DNA from: Brotaphodocola faecis
GTDB taxonomy: Bacteria > Bacillota > Clostridia > Lachnospirales > Lachnospiraceae
NCBI RefSeq assembly: GCF_040096075.1
Contig: NZ_JBBMFJ010000008.1
Coordinates: 1-64,000, forward strand
Direction: 5' to 3'
DNA length: 64,000 bases
Of the stretch, positions 1 through 8,883 are shown piece after piece. The notes under the pieces are model-generated. The model worked only from the letters and a program-made list of their open reading frames with translations. It searched no databases and was not told the DNA's origin. The translations under genes and the position numbers were made by a program. How positions within the stretch are numbered: position 1 is the first letter of the stretch; every line of letters begins with the position of its first letter.

Positions 1-402
1 TTTTTACTTTTTTGAATTTGCTACGAAATTCCTAAATTGCATTACGAGACGATTATACTTCCTATAAGGCAAATTATCAATAGTTTTTTACATTTTTTCC
101 ATGTTTAAGAATAAATGCAATTCTATGTAACTGCTTCTGGAAGTTTCCATCTCTCCATCACAATGACAGTATAGTATAGTTTTTTGGGAAATGCTATAAC
201 GAAACCCTAAGCGTTTTCTTACGAAAATCTTACGGAAATTATAGTTTTTGCGAAATATGTATAAATATTAGTACAATCTCATTTGGAGGCTGTACCTGTG
301 TATCGGTTTGTGCTATATTGTTCATATATTTCTTTTTTTATTATTTTTTGAACAGTTTTTCTTTTTACAGTGAAGGAACTATACGCAGTCATGGAGGTTT
401 TT
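1..402 (+). promoter_or_regulatory. Upstream region and putative promoters of the LicC-LicA fusion gene
   Basis: This AT-rich leader holds no gene I can support. Two weak sigma-A-like promoters face the downstream gene: TTGCGA at 248-253, an 18-nt spacer and TACAAT at 272-277, and further down an extended -10 (TGC then TATATT at 314-319). A TTACGA/CTTACG motif recurs around 41-46 and 219-236 (cttacgaaa and cttacggaa in tandem), which could be a binding site, but I cannot name a factor. Promoter choice is inference. Confidence 0.4.
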
Positions 403-2178
403 ATGGATCGGATTGGTTTGATTTGTCGTTATATTAAGGAAGATCCCCGCAGTACCCAGCGGGATCTGGCACAGAAAACAGGGTTTTCCGTGGGAACGGT
501 GAATACTTTAATTAAGGAGGCCATGCAGCAGCGGCTCATTGCCCAGGGCAAGAGTGTGGCTGGTACCTATGAGCTGACCGGTGCTGGGGACGCGTTTTTG
601 GAGCAGTTTCAGGTAGACGGCGCGCTGATCATTGCTGCGGGATTTGGGTCCCGGTTTGTGCCACTGACCTTTGAAACACCGAAGGGACTTCTGGAGGTCT
701 TTGGAGAACGGATGATTGAGCGGCAGATTAAACAGCTGCATGAAGTCGGCATTACCGACATTACCATTGCCGTGGGGTATTTAAAGGAAAAGTTTGAGTA
801 CCTGATCGACAAGTATCAGGTGAAGCTGCTTTATAACCCGGAGTATGCCACCAAGAATACTCTGACTACCATCTACCGGGCCCGGCAGGTACTGGCGGGT
901 AAGAATATGTACATTCTTTCTTCCGACAACTGGCTGCGGAACAATATGTTCCACGCCTACGAGTGCGGCGCCTGGTATGCTTCTTCTTATATGGAAGGAG
1001 ATACTTCTGAATGGTGTCTTTCCTATAATAAAAAGGGACGTATCACCCATGTGGAAGTGGGCGGGCATGATTCCTGGGTGATGTATGGCCCAGTGTTCTT
1101 TTCCAGAACTTTTTCCGAGAAATTCCTGCCGCTTCTGGAGCGGTATTATCACACCCCGGGTACGGAGCAGTTTTACTGGGAGAATGTGCTGATGGAACAT
1201 CTGGATGAGCTGGAGATGGATATCAACCGACAGCCGGAAAACCAGATCTATGAGTTTGAAAATCTAGAAGAGCTGCGTCAGTTTGACCCGCGGTATCAGA
1301 ATCATTCGGATAACACGGCGTTAGAGCTGGTTTCCCGGGTTTTTGAGCTTCCGGAGTCTGAGATTCATGACATCCGCTGCTTAAAATCCGGCATGACCAA
1401 CAAGTCTTTCCTGTTTCAGCTTCAGGGACGGCATTATATCTGCCGCATTCCGGGACCTGGTACGGAGCTGCTTATCAACCGGAAGGAAGAGGCAGATGTA
1501 TACCGCGTCATCCAGCCGTTAAACATTTCCGAGCATATCATCTATATGAACGGGGAGACTGGCTACAAGATTGCGGAATATTATGAGGGAGCACGTAATT
1601 CCCGGTCGGACAGCTGGGAGGATGTGAGCCGGTGCATGGAGGTTCTGCATAAGCTCCATGAATCAGAATTGACCGTGGACCATGAATTTAATATGCGGGA
1701 GCGGATTGCCTTTTACGAGGGACTCTGCGCAGGCCATGGCGGCACGCTGTTTGAGGATTACACTGAGGTACGCAGCCACATGAATGAGCTGTTGGACCAG
1801 TTAGATGCCCTGCAGCGACCGAAGATCCTCTCCCACATTGACAGCGTGGCGGATAATTTCCTGTTCCTGCCGGATGGCTCTGTGCGGCTCATTGACTGGG
1901 AGTATGCCGGTATGTGCGATCCCCTCATAGACATCAGCATGTGTGCCATCTATTCCTATTATGACGAGAACGCCGTGGAAAAGCTGATGCAGATCTACTT
2001 TGGAAGAGAGCCGGAATTGCTGGAACGCAAGGTCATTTACTCTTACATTGCCCTGGGCGGATTCTTGTGGGCGCTGTGGGCGGTGTACAAAGCATCTCTC
2101 GGAGAGGAGTTTGGGGAGTATACACTCATCATGTATCGGTACGCGAAGAAATATCATAAGAAAGTATGTTTGTTGTAA
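403..2178 (+). CDS. Winged-helix / LicC-type cytidylyltransferase / LicA-type choline kinase fusion
   Basis: Predicted to phosphorylate choline and activate phosphocholine with CTP for transfer to surface glycopolymers; cytoplasmic. Three parts are visible. Residues about 1-60 form a MarR/winged-helix-like segment (RDLAQKTGFSVGTVNTLI). Residues about 73-295 are a nucleotidyltransferase starting with ALIIAAGFGSRFVPLT, the GxGxR nucleotide loop. Residues about 310-591 are a choline/aminoglycoside-kinase fold with the catalytic HIDSVADNFLF loop near 477 and the metal-binding LIDWEYAG near 496. The start is set at the ATG at 403 because GGAGG at 393-397 lies 5 nt before it; in-frame GTG 370 and ATG 391 lie upstream of or on that ribosome site. 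The next gene, 66 nt on, encodes choline-binding-type repeats, which supports a phosphocholine role. Substrate could also be another amino alcohol. Confidence 0.85.
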   Translation: MDRIGLICRYIKEDPRSTQRDLAQKTGFSVGTVNTLIKEAMQQRLIAQGKSVAGTYELTGAGDAFLEQFQVDGALIIAAGFGSRFVPLTFETPKGLLEVFGERMIERQIKQLHEVGITDITIAVGYLKEKFEYLIDKYQVKLLYNPEYATKNTLTTIYRARQVLAGKNMYILSSDNWLRNNMFHAYECGAWYASSYMEGDTSEWCLSYNKKGRITHVEVGGHDSWVMYGPVFFSRTFSEKFLPLLERYYHTPGTEQFYWENVLMEHLDELEMDINRQPENQIYEFENLEELRQFDPRYQNHSDNTALELVSRVFELPESEIHDIRCLKSGMTNKSFLFQLQGRHYICRIPGPGTELLINRKEEADVYRVIQPLNISEHIIYMNGETGYKIAEYYEGARNSRSDSWEDVSRCMEVLHKLHESELTVDHEFNMRERIAFYEGLCAGHGGTLFEDYTEVRSHMNELLDQLDALQRPKILSHIDSVADNFLFLPDGSVRLIDWEYAGMCDPLIDISMCAIYSYYDENAVEKLMQIYFGREPELLERKVIYSYIALGGFLWALWAVYKASLGEEFGEYTLIMYRYAKKYHKKVCLL

Positions 2179-2244
2179 GAAAAATGTTACCATTTTCCAT
2201 TGGCTCCATGCTATAATCAGAATATATGAGATTAGGAGGATGGT

Positions 2245-3396
2245 ATGAAATATACAAAGCGATTTACGACAGCCGCCATGGCGGGGCTGATTGGTGCCAT
2301 GACCCTGGTTTCCGGCGTGACCGCCTACGCCGCTACCGGCTGGCAGCAGAACGGCAGCACTTATTACTATTATGACGCAAATGGGGAATTGCACAAGGGC
2401 TGGCTCAACACGGAGAACGGCTATTACTATCTGAATTTATCCACCGGCAAGATGACCGTTGGCTGGGAGAAGATCAACAACAAGTGGTACTACTTCCAGG
2501 GCAACGGCGTGATGGCGACCGGATGGGTGAAGGATAACGGCAAATATTACTACATGCTGACCGATGGCACCATGCACACTGGCTGGGTAAGCATTGACAA
2601 CGTCTTTTATTATTTGGGCGACAGCGGTGCCATGGCAACTGGCTGGGTGAACATGGATAACGGCTGGTACTATTTTGATCCAAACGATGGCAAGTGCACG
2701 GTAAACAGCGCACGGGAGATCAAGGACAGCTGGTACATGTTCGGCAGCGACGGCAAGATGGTAATCGGATGGCAGCAGGTGGACGGCGGTTATTACTATT
2801 TCCACACCGACGGCAAAATGCTCACCGGATGGCTCAGCGACGGTACCAACAGCTACTATATGGATCCGGCGAATGGCCGTATGTCCACCGGGTGGAAGCA
2901 GATTGAGAATTCCTATTATTATTTCAACAATTCCGGCCACAAGCTTACCGGCTGGGTCCAGATTGACGGAACCTATTATTACCTGAACCCATCTGACAAG
3001 GGGCGCATGGCGGCAAACACCACGTTGAAGATTGACGGAGTTTCCTATACCTTTGCGGCGAATGGTGCCTGCACCACCAGCAATGGGAATGCCCTAAACG
3101 TAAGCAACAATAACAATACGAATTCCAGCACTGTTCCGGGAAACAACACTTCCTCGGGCACGACTCCGGGCAGTACCAGTACCAGCAACAGCACTGCGCC
3201 CGGAAGCTTCAACTCAAACAGTAATAACAACAGTAACAATGAATATGTATCCACCGGCCCGGCTACCGGAAAAAGCGATCCAAGCTTCAATGGAAGCACG
3301 CCTTCCGGTGGCAACAGCCAGAGTAATTCCAGCAGCAGTTCCAATTACGTCAATGGGCTGCTGAAGGCCGGACTGACCTCTGGTCCAAGACCGTAG
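2245..3396 (+). CDS. Secreted cell-wall (choline-binding-type) repeat protein
   Basis: A 383-aa exported protein. The N-terminus is a signal peptide (MKYTKRFTTAAMAGLIGAMTL, cleavage probably after AYA). Residues about 30-275 are about a dozen tandem repeats of roughly 20 aa with the G-W-x(n)-YYY-x(n)-G pattern of CW_binding/choline-binding modules; the aromatic residues that form the choline cage in this family are present in most copies. The last 100 residues are a Ser/Thr/Asn/Gly-rich low-complexity tail with no catalytic domain. AGGAGG sits 7 nt before the ATG. It follows the LicC-LicA gene on the same strand, so it may bind the phosphocholine that enzyme helps install. The lack of any enzyme domain suggests an adhesin or a spacer-like wall protein; which is not known. 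Confidence 0.85.
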   Translation: MKYTKRFTTAAMAGLIGAMTLVSGVTAYAATGWQQNGSTYYYYDANGELHKGWLNTENGYYYLNLSTGKMTVGWEKINNKWYYFQGNGVMATGWVKDNGKYYYMLTDGTMHTGWVSIDNVFYYLGDSGAMATGWVNMDNGWYYFDPNDGKCTVNSAREIKDSWYMFGSDGKMVIGWQQVDGGYYYFHTDGKMLTGWLSDGTNSYYMDPANGRMSTGWKQIENSYYYFNNSGHKLTGWVQIDGTYYYLNPSDKGRMAANTTLKIDGVSYTFAANGACTTSNGNALNVSNNNNTNSSTVPGNNTSSGTTPGSTSTSNSTAPGSFNSNSNNNSNNEYVSTGPATGKSDPSFNGSTPSGGNSQSNSSSSSNYVNGLLKAGLTSGPRP

Positions 3397-3425
3397 GCAA
3401 TGTAACAAAACAGATTGTAAGCACA

Positions 3426-3476
3426 AAATATCCCGCATCCGACTGAGATGATTCATCGGATGCGGGATATTTATTT
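3426..3476. terminator. Bidirectional terminator between the repeat protein and leuA
   Basis: A perfect 17-bp inverted repeat (3426-3442 and 3456-3472) with GC-rich core TCCCGCATCC and A/T-rich flanks on both sides. The flanking genes converge, so it can serve both. Confidence 0.85.
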
Positions 3477-3490
3477 GCAAAAATTCAGTT

Positions 3491-5164
3491 TTATGAGAAG
3501 AACAGTCTGTTCACTGCACTGAAGATACCGCGGATGGAGGACCGGGTGATGTTGGAGCTTACGCCGACACCGTAGGTCACCTTGCCGCTGTCCTTGTCCA
3601 TTAAATGGATATAAGATGCTGCCTGTGCGTTGGAACCGGAGTTCAGAGCGTGCTCGTTGTAGTCCAGAACCTTGATCTGAACGCCGAGTGCTTCTTCCAG
3701 ACCGCGCTGTACCGCATCGATCGGGCCGTTGCCGACGCCCTCGAAGGTTTTCTCCATGCCGTGATCGGTATAGGTAACCTTGGCAAGGGTTGCAAACTCG
3801 CCGTCTGCAGACTCGGTATCGGTGATCTGGCACTTGCGGAAGTGGATCGGCTCTTTCTTGTCCAGGTAGTTCTTGCGGAACTCTTCCATGATCTGCTCCG
3901 GAGCAACCTCACCCTGCTGCTCGGAAATCTTCTGGATGACATCCGCGAACTCTTTGTGCATGCCCTTCGGCAGCTTGAAGCCGTAGAAGGTATCCATAAC
4001 GAAGGCTACGCCGCCCTTGCCGGACTGGCTGTTGATGCGGACGATTGGCTCGTACTGTCTGCCGATGTCGGACGGATCGATCGGAAGGTACGGAACCTCC
4101 CAGTACTGGCTGTTTCTCTCATGGAGAGCCTGTAAGCCTTTGTTGATGGCATCCTGATGGGAGCCGGAGAATGCAGTGAATACCAGCTTTCCTGCGTATG
4201 GATGACGCGGGTCAATGGTCATCTTGGTGCAGCGCTCGTACACTTCTGCGATCTCGCGGACATTCTCAATATCCAGCTTCGGGTCGATGCCCTGGGAGAA
4301 CATGTTGTAGGCGATGTTTAAGATATCTACATTACCGGTACGCTCACCGTTGCCGAACAGGGTTCCCTCGACACGGTCTGCGCCTGCAAGGAGTGCCAGC
4401 TCGGTGGCAGCCACGCCGGTACCGCGGTCATTGTGCGGATGTACGCTTAAGATCACGCTTTCGCGGTTCTTGAAGTGCTTGTGCATCCACTCGATCTGGT
4501 CTGCGTATACGTTCGGAGTGTTCATCTCCACGGTAGACGGCAGGTTGAAGATGATCGGCTTCTCCGGAGTTGCCTCGCCCCAGGTATCCTGAACAGCGGT
4601 GCAGACCTCCAGCGCGTAATCAAGCTCGGTGCCGGTAAAGCTCTCCGGGGAGTACTCTAACATTAAGTCGCCGTCGTAATCCTTTGCATATTTCTTGACC
4701 AGCTCAGTGCCCTCGATAGCAATCTGCTTGATCTCTTCCATGTTCTTATGGAAAACTACGTCACGCTGCAGGGTAGAGGTGGAGTTGTAGATATGGACCA
4801 CTACTTTCTTGATACCCTGGATTGCCTCGAAGGTTCTCTTGATAAGGTGCTCACGGCACTGTACCAGAACCTGCACGCGGACATCATCCGGGATGAGTCT
4901 GCGCTCTACTAACTGTCTTAAAAAGTCATATTCAATCTGGGATGCTGCCGGGAAACCAATCTCGATCTCCTTAAAGCCCAGCTTGACTAACATATTGAAG
5001 AACTCGATCTTCTCTTCTACTACCATCGGCTCTACCAGGGCCTGGTTTCCGTCGCGTAAGTCTACGCTGCACCAGATCGGCGCTTTCTCGATTTCCTTGT
5101 CTGGCCACTCGCGCTCCGGGTAGTGTACGACCGGGTTTCTTTTGTACTTAGCGATGTTTAACAT
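3491..5164 (-). CDS. leuA: 2-isopropylmalate synthase
   Basis: Condenses acetyl-CoA with 2-ketoisovalerate, the first committed step of leucine synthesis. The 557-aa length and the N-terminal HYPEREWPDKEIEKAPIW suit the longer LeuA2-type enzymes. Visible landmarks are the HMGL-like barrel motif SVDLRDGNQAL, the conserved HPHNDRGTGVAATELAL with metal-binding His residues, LVFTAFSGSHQDAI, and a C-terminal allosteric LeuA dimerisation domain (GNGPIDAVQRGLEEAL). GGAGG lies 8 nt before the ATG. It is transcribed alone: a terminator follows, a promoter is at 5401-5429, and no other leu gene is present. The roughly 230-nt leader carries a short branched-chain-rich ORF, so leader-peptide control is plausible. 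Confidence 0.96.
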   Translation of the reverse strand: MLNIAKYKRNPVVHYPEREWPDKEIEKAPIWCSVDLRDGNQALVEPMVVEEKIEFFNMLVKLGFKEIEIGFPAASQIEYDFLRQLVERRLIPDDVRVQVLVQCREHLIKRTFEAIQGIKKVVVHIYNSTSTLQRDVVFHKNMEEIKQIAIEGTELVKKYAKDYDGDLMLEYSPESFTGTELDYALEVCTAVQDTWGEATPEKPIIFNLPSTVEMNTPNVYADQIEWMHKHFKNRESVILSVHPHNDRGTGVAATELALLAGADRVEGTLFGNGERTGNVDILNIAYNMFSQGIDPKLDIENVREIAEVYERCTKMTIDPRHPYAGKLVFTAFSGSHQDAINKGLQALHERNSQYWEVPYLPIDPSDIGRQYEPIVRINSQSGKGGVAFVMDTFYGFKLPKGMHKEFADVIQKISEQQGEVAPEQIMEEFRKNYLDKKEPIHFRKCQITDTESADGEFATLAKVTYTDHGMEKTFEGVGNGPIDAVQRGLEEALGVQIKVLDYNEHALNSGSNAQAASYIHLMDKDSGKVTYGVGVSSNITRSSIRGIFSAVNRLFFS

Positions 5165-5276
5165 AATTCATTTCCTCCAATTTGTTCGTTGTCCTGTTAT
5201 ATGCTGCGATGTTTTTGTATTACGGTGTATTCCGGCTGCTGCCTGTTTGTTCTGGCAGTTCCGGCAGATTCTGTGC

Positions 5277-5366
5277 TCAGCCCATGACGGGCAGTCGCTC
5301 GATCACGCCGTAGAAGCGGACAATGAACAATACTGATCCTACTGATTCAGCCCCATCTTTCATCAT
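5277..5366 (-). CDS. Putative leuA leader peptide (29 aa)
   Basis: A short ORF between the leuA promoter and leuA: MMKDGAESVG, then SVLFIVRFYGVIERLPVMG. Nine of 29 residues are Val, Leu or Ile. The predicted transcript start is only about 25-30 nt before its ATG. The ribosome site is weak (AAAAAGGA almost touching the first ATG; the second ATG is at 5363). An imperfect inverted repeat (5232-5264) lies between its stop and leuA but lacks a U-tract. I see no T-box. It could be an attenuation peptide or an independent small protein. Confidence 0.5.
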   Translation of the reverse strand: MMKDGAESVGSVLFIVRFYGVIERLPVMG

Positions 5367-5400
5367 TCCTTTTTCTGAAAAATTTGATACGTTAATCCAT

Positions 5401-5429
5401 ATAATAGCATATTTTTCCAGATGTGACAA
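5401..5429 (-). promoter_or_regulatory. leuA promoter
   Basis: On the minus strand TTGTCA, 17 nt, TATTAT. The -35 overlaps the end region just past the glmM stop, making leuA a separate transcription unit with a long leader. Confidence 0.75.
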
Positions 5430-5472
5430 GAACCCATGTACAGCCGGAAGTTCTCTTGTAAATCCCGATTCT

Positions 5473-6843
5473 TTACAGAACATGCCCCTGTGCCTTCATG
5501 ACCTCGATCACCTGGTCTACCAGCATCTCGCACTGTTCGGTGGTCGGCGCTTCTACCATGACGCGCACCACCGGCTCGGTGCCGGACTGACGGAGCAGGA
5601 TACGACCATCTGCGCCCAGGGTCTCGGTGGCCTTTGCCACTTCTGCCTGAACTGCCGGATCATCCTGTGCTTCCTTTTTATCTTTGACGCGGACATTTTT
5701 CAGTACCTGCGGCAGGATCTCCACCTCAGAGGCCAGCTTGCCCAGAGTTTCCTTCTTCTCCAGCATCACTTCCATCACCTTTAAGGAGGTCAGGATGCCG
5801 TCACCGGTGGTGGCGTGCTTGCTGAAGATGATGTGGCCGGACTGCTCGCCGCCCAGACAGTTGCCGTACTGGGACATGTTCTCGTAGACATATTTGTCGC
5901 CCACTGCGGTCTTCTCGTAGGAGATGCCCTCCCGGTCAAATGCTTTGTAAAGGCCGAAGTTAGACATGATGGTGGTGACTACGGTGTTGTTGCGCAGGGT
6001 GCCAATCTCCTTCATGTACTTGCCGCAGATGTAGAGGATCAGGTCTCCGTCTACCACGCTGCCGTTCTCGTCTACCGCGATACAGCGGTCTGCGTCGCCG
6101 TCGTAAGCAAAGCCCACGTCACAGCCGGACTCTTTCACATAGTCCTGGAGTACATGGATATGGGTGGAACCGCAGTCGGTGTTGATGTTTAAGCCGTTCG
6201 GATGGTTGTTAATGACATGGGTCTCTGCGCCCAGGGCATCAAATACGTTCTTGGCAATAGCGGAAGCGCTGCCGTTGGCGCAGTCCAGAGCCACTTTTTT
6301 GCCCTTGAAGGAACGGGTGGCAATGGAGATCAGATAACCGATGTAGCGGTTTCTGCCTGCAGCGTAGTCGGTGGTGCGGCCAATGGCATCCTTTAAAGCA
6401 AATGGAAGCTCTTCCATCTCCCCGTCTAAGTAGCGCTCGATTTCTACGATAACGTCCTCTTCCAGCTTCTCGCCCTTGCCGTTGATGACCTTGATGCCGT
6501 TGTCATAGTATGGGTTGTGGCTGGCAGAGATCATGATGCCGCAGTCGAACTCCTCCGTGCGTACCACATAGGATACGCTTGGGGTGGTGGTGACATGAAG
6601 CAGATAAACATCCGCGCCAGAGGCGGTGAGACCTGCTACCAGGGAATACTCAAACATGTAGCTGCTCCGTCTGGTATCTTTGCCGATGGCTACGCGGCAG
6701 CGTCCCTCCGGATTGTCTGCGGTCTTTTTCGCGCGCTGTCCGTAATACCAGCCCAGGAAGCGGCCTACCTTATAGGCATGCTCTACCGTTAAATTGACAT
6801 TTGCTTCGCCGCGGAAGCCGTCGGTTCCAAAATATTTTCCCAT
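5473..6843 (-). CDS. glmM: Phosphohexomutase, GlmM-like (phosphoglucosamine mutase)
   Basis: A 456-aa alpha-D-phosphohexomutase that interconverts hexose(amine) 6- and 1-phosphates, feeding UDP-GlcNAc or, in this cluster, glucose-1-phosphate for dTDP-rhamnose. Seen are the phosphoserine loop ISASHNP (about residue 108), the metal loop DGDADRC, the sugar-specificity loop GGEQSGHIIF and the C-terminal phosphate-binding RQSGTEPVVRV. The start is the ATG at 6843, preceded by AGGAG; a longer reading frame upstream has no ribosome site and no homology-like residues. It follows rfbD by 77 nt and is likely cotranscribed with rfbABD. The GGEQSGH signature favours GlmM, but context leaves phosphoglucomutase activity open. 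Confidence 0.88.
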   Translation of the reverse strand: MGKYFGTDGFRGEANVNLTVEHAYKVGRFLGWYYGQRAKKTADNPEGRCRVAIGKDTRRSSYMFEYSLVAGLTASGADVYLLHVTTTPSVSYVVRTEEFDCGIMISASHNPYYDNGIKVINGKGEKLEEDVIVEIERYLDGEMEELPFALKDAIGRTTDYAAGRNRYIGYLISIATRSFKGKKVALDCANGSASAIAKNVFDALGAETHVINNHPNGLNINTDCGSTHIHVLQDYVKESGCDVGFAYDGDADRCIAVDENGSVVDGDLILYICGKYMKEIGTLRNNTVVTTIMSNFGLYKAFDREGISYEKTAVGDKYVYENMSQYGNCLGGEQSGHIIFSKHATTGDGILTSLKVMEVMLEKKETLGKLASEVEILPQVLKNVRVKDKKEAQDDPAVQAEVAKATETLGADGRILLRQSGTEPVVRVMVEAPTTEQCEMLVDQVIEVMKAQGHVL

Positions 6844-6920
6844 AATTTTAATCTCCTCTTTCTGGCTTAAACCGGAAATTCCCGGCAGGCACACCTGCGC
6901 CGCCGGGAACCTTTTGTATA

Positions 6921-7766
6921 TTAGTATTCGATTTCTTTTAAGAAACGGCCCAGCGCATCCTGCCATGCCGGAAGACGCTCGAATCCGTTCTCGCTGAGTT
7001 TCTCTTTGCTCAGACGGCTGTTGGACGGACGTGCTGCCTTTGCCGGAAACTGGTCGCTGCTGACCGGAGTAACCGGCACATCCATGCCTGCCTGGCGGAA
7101 AATCTCTTTTGCGAACTCGTACCAGCTGCACAGACCCTCGTTGGTGGCATGATAACGGCCGTACTTGTCGGTCTGGATCATGTCGACCAGAAGTCTTGCC
7201 AGATCATAGGTGTAGGTCGGGGAACCAATCTGGTCATCTACCACGCTGACAGCTCCGCGCTCTTTGCCGAGACGCAGCATAGTCTTGATGAAGTTCTTTC
7301 CTGCCACGCCAAATACCCAGGCGATGCGCACGATAAAGTATTTGTCGGACAGCTCTTCTACTGCCAGCTCTCCCTCGTACTTGGTCTGACCGTATACATT
7401 TAACGGATGGCGTTCGTCATCCGGCTCCCACGGGCGGGTGCCCTGGCCGTCGAATACGTAATCCGTGCTGATGTACATCAGCTTTACATCTGCCTCTTTG
7501 CAGGCCTGAGCCACATTTCTTGTGCCCTCGCCATTGATGCGGCGGCAGAGGTCTGCGTTATCCTCAGCTGCGTCTACTGCAGTATATGCGGCACAGTGGA
7601 TGACTGCGTCTGCGCCGGAATTTTTAATGACACGGCGGCAGGCTTCCGCGTCGGTGATGTCCATTTCCTGGACATCCACGCCGATGCCCTCGATGCCGCG
7701 CTTTGCCAGTTCATTCATCAGGTCAGTTCCAAGCTGACCTTTTGCTCCTGTTACCAGAACCTTCAT
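6921..7766 (-). CDS. rfbD: dTDP-4-dehydrorhamnose reductase
   Basis: A 281-aa extended SDR protein that makes the last reduction to dTDP-L-rhamnose with NAD(P)H. The nucleotide loop is VTGAKGQLGTDL at the N-terminus, STDYVFDG carries the conserved active-site segment, and the catalytic YxxxK is in YGQTKYEGE. GAGGAAAC precedes the ATG at 7766. The gene lies 49 nt after rfbB, in the order rfbA-rfbB-rfbD, so one operon is likely. No rfbC epimerase gene is present in the window. Confidence 0.93.
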   Translation of the reverse strand: MKVLVTGAKGQLGTDLMNELAKRGIEGIGVDVQEMDITDAEACRRVIKNSGADAVIHCAAYTAVDAAEDNADLCRRINGEGTRNVAQACKEADVKLMYISTDYVFDGQGTRPWEPDDERHPLNVYGQTKYEGELAVEELSDKYFIVRIAWVFGVAGKNFIKTMLRLGKERGAVSVVDDQIGSPTYTYDLARLLVDMIQTDKYGRYHATNEGLCSWYEFAKEIFRQAGMDVPVTPVSSDQFPAKAARPSNSRLSKEKLSENGFERLPAWQDALGRFLKEIEY

Positions 7767-7815
7767 GCTGTTTCCTCTTTCTGTTTCACAGTTTTTCAAT
7801 GACGGTTTCGCAGGC

Positions 7816-8844
7816 TTACACTTCCTCGCGGTTTCCGTACATTTTCTCGTAATAATTCTGATACTCGCCGGAGATGATGGTCTCCCACCACTCACGGTTC
7901 TCCAGATACCACTTGATGGTCTTTTTGATGCCGTCTGCGAATTTGGTCTCCGGCAGCCAGCCCAGCTCGTTGTGGATCTTGGTCGGGTCGATGGCGTAAC
8001 GCATGTCGTGGCCCTTGCGGTCGGTAACATGGGTGATCAGGCTTTCCGGCTTGCCCAGCTCCTTACAGATGAGCTTGACGATATCGATGTTCTTCATCTC
8101 GTTGTGGCCGCCGATGTTGTAAACCTCACCGACACGGCCCTTGTGGATGATCAGGTCGATGGCCTTGCAGTGATCCTCTACATACAGCCAGTCGCGGACA
8201 TTTAAGCCCTCGCCGTACACCGGAAGCGGCTTGTCTGCCAGCGCGTTTGCGATCATGAGCGGGATCAGCTTTTCCGGGAAGTGATACGGGCCGTAGTTGT
8301 TGGAGCAGCGGCTGATGGTGGTCGGCAGGCCGTAGGTTCTGTGGTATGCCTGTACCAGAAGGTCAGCGCCTGCCTTGGAGGAGCTGTAGGGGCTGCTGGT
8401 GTGGATCGGGGTCTCCTCGGTGAAGAAGAGATCCGGGCGGTCTAACGGAAGGTCGCCGTATACTTCATCGGTGGATACCTGATGGTAACGTTTGATGCCG
8501 TACTTGCGGCAGGCATCCATCATCACTGCGGTACCCTTGATGTTGGTATCCAGGAAGATCTCCGGATTCTCAATGGAGCGGTCTACATGGCTCTCTGCAG
8601 CAAAGTTCACCACGATGTCCGGGTGCTCCTCCTCAAAGAGTTTGTAGATGGCCTCGCGGTCGCAGATGTTGATCTTGCAGAAACGGAAGTTCGGGTTCTT
8701 TAATGCCTCTTCCAGGGTGGATAAGTTGCCTGCGTAGGTCAGGCAGTCCACGCACACGATCCGGTAATCCGGATACTTGTTTAACATATGGTAAACAAAG
8801 TTGGAGCCGATAAAGCCGGCGCCGCCTGTTACGATGATAGTCAT
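7816..8844 (-). CDS. rfbB: dTDP-glucose 4,6-dehydratase
   Basis: Converts dTDP-glucose to dTDP-4-keto-6-deoxyglucose. The 342-aa protein has the NAD-binding GGAGFIGSNF, the catalytic STDEVYGDL segment with Asp-Glu, and the YxxxK of SPYSSSKAGADL. Length is normal for the family. Start at 8844 is preceded by an AGAGGAAC ribosome site. It lies between rfbA and rfbD with short gaps (39 and 49 nt). Confidence 0.95.
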   Translation of the reverse strand: MTIIVTGGAGFIGSNFVYHMLNKYPDYRIVCVDCLTYAGNLSTLEEALKNPNFRFCKINICDREAIYKLFEEEHPDIVVNFAAESHVDRSIENPEIFLDTNIKGTAVMMDACRKYGIKRYHQVSTDEVYGDLPLDRPDLFFTEETPIHTSSPYSSSKAGADLLVQAYHRTYGLPTTISRCSNNYGPYHFPEKLIPLMIANALADKPLPVYGEGLNVRDWLYVEDHCKAIDLIIHKGRVGEVYNIGGHNEMKNIDIVKLICKELGKPESLITHVTDRKGHDMRYAIDPTKIHNELGWLPETKFADGIKKTIKWYLENREWWETIISGEYQNYYEKMYGNREEV

Positions 8845-8883
8845 GGTCTGTTCCTCTTTTCTTTTGGTTTGCTGGCTCCGGCC

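Noticed and set aside
2340..3050. CRISPR-like spaced repeats
   Set aside because: The periodic sequence encodes tandem wall-binding modules with diverged copies; no constant repeat or unique spacer structure. No CRISPR array was seen anywhere.
5165..5472. T-box riboswitch before leuA
   Set aside because: The conserved AGGGTGGNACCGCG antiterminator sequence is absent; a short ORF and a weak inverted repeat are there instead.
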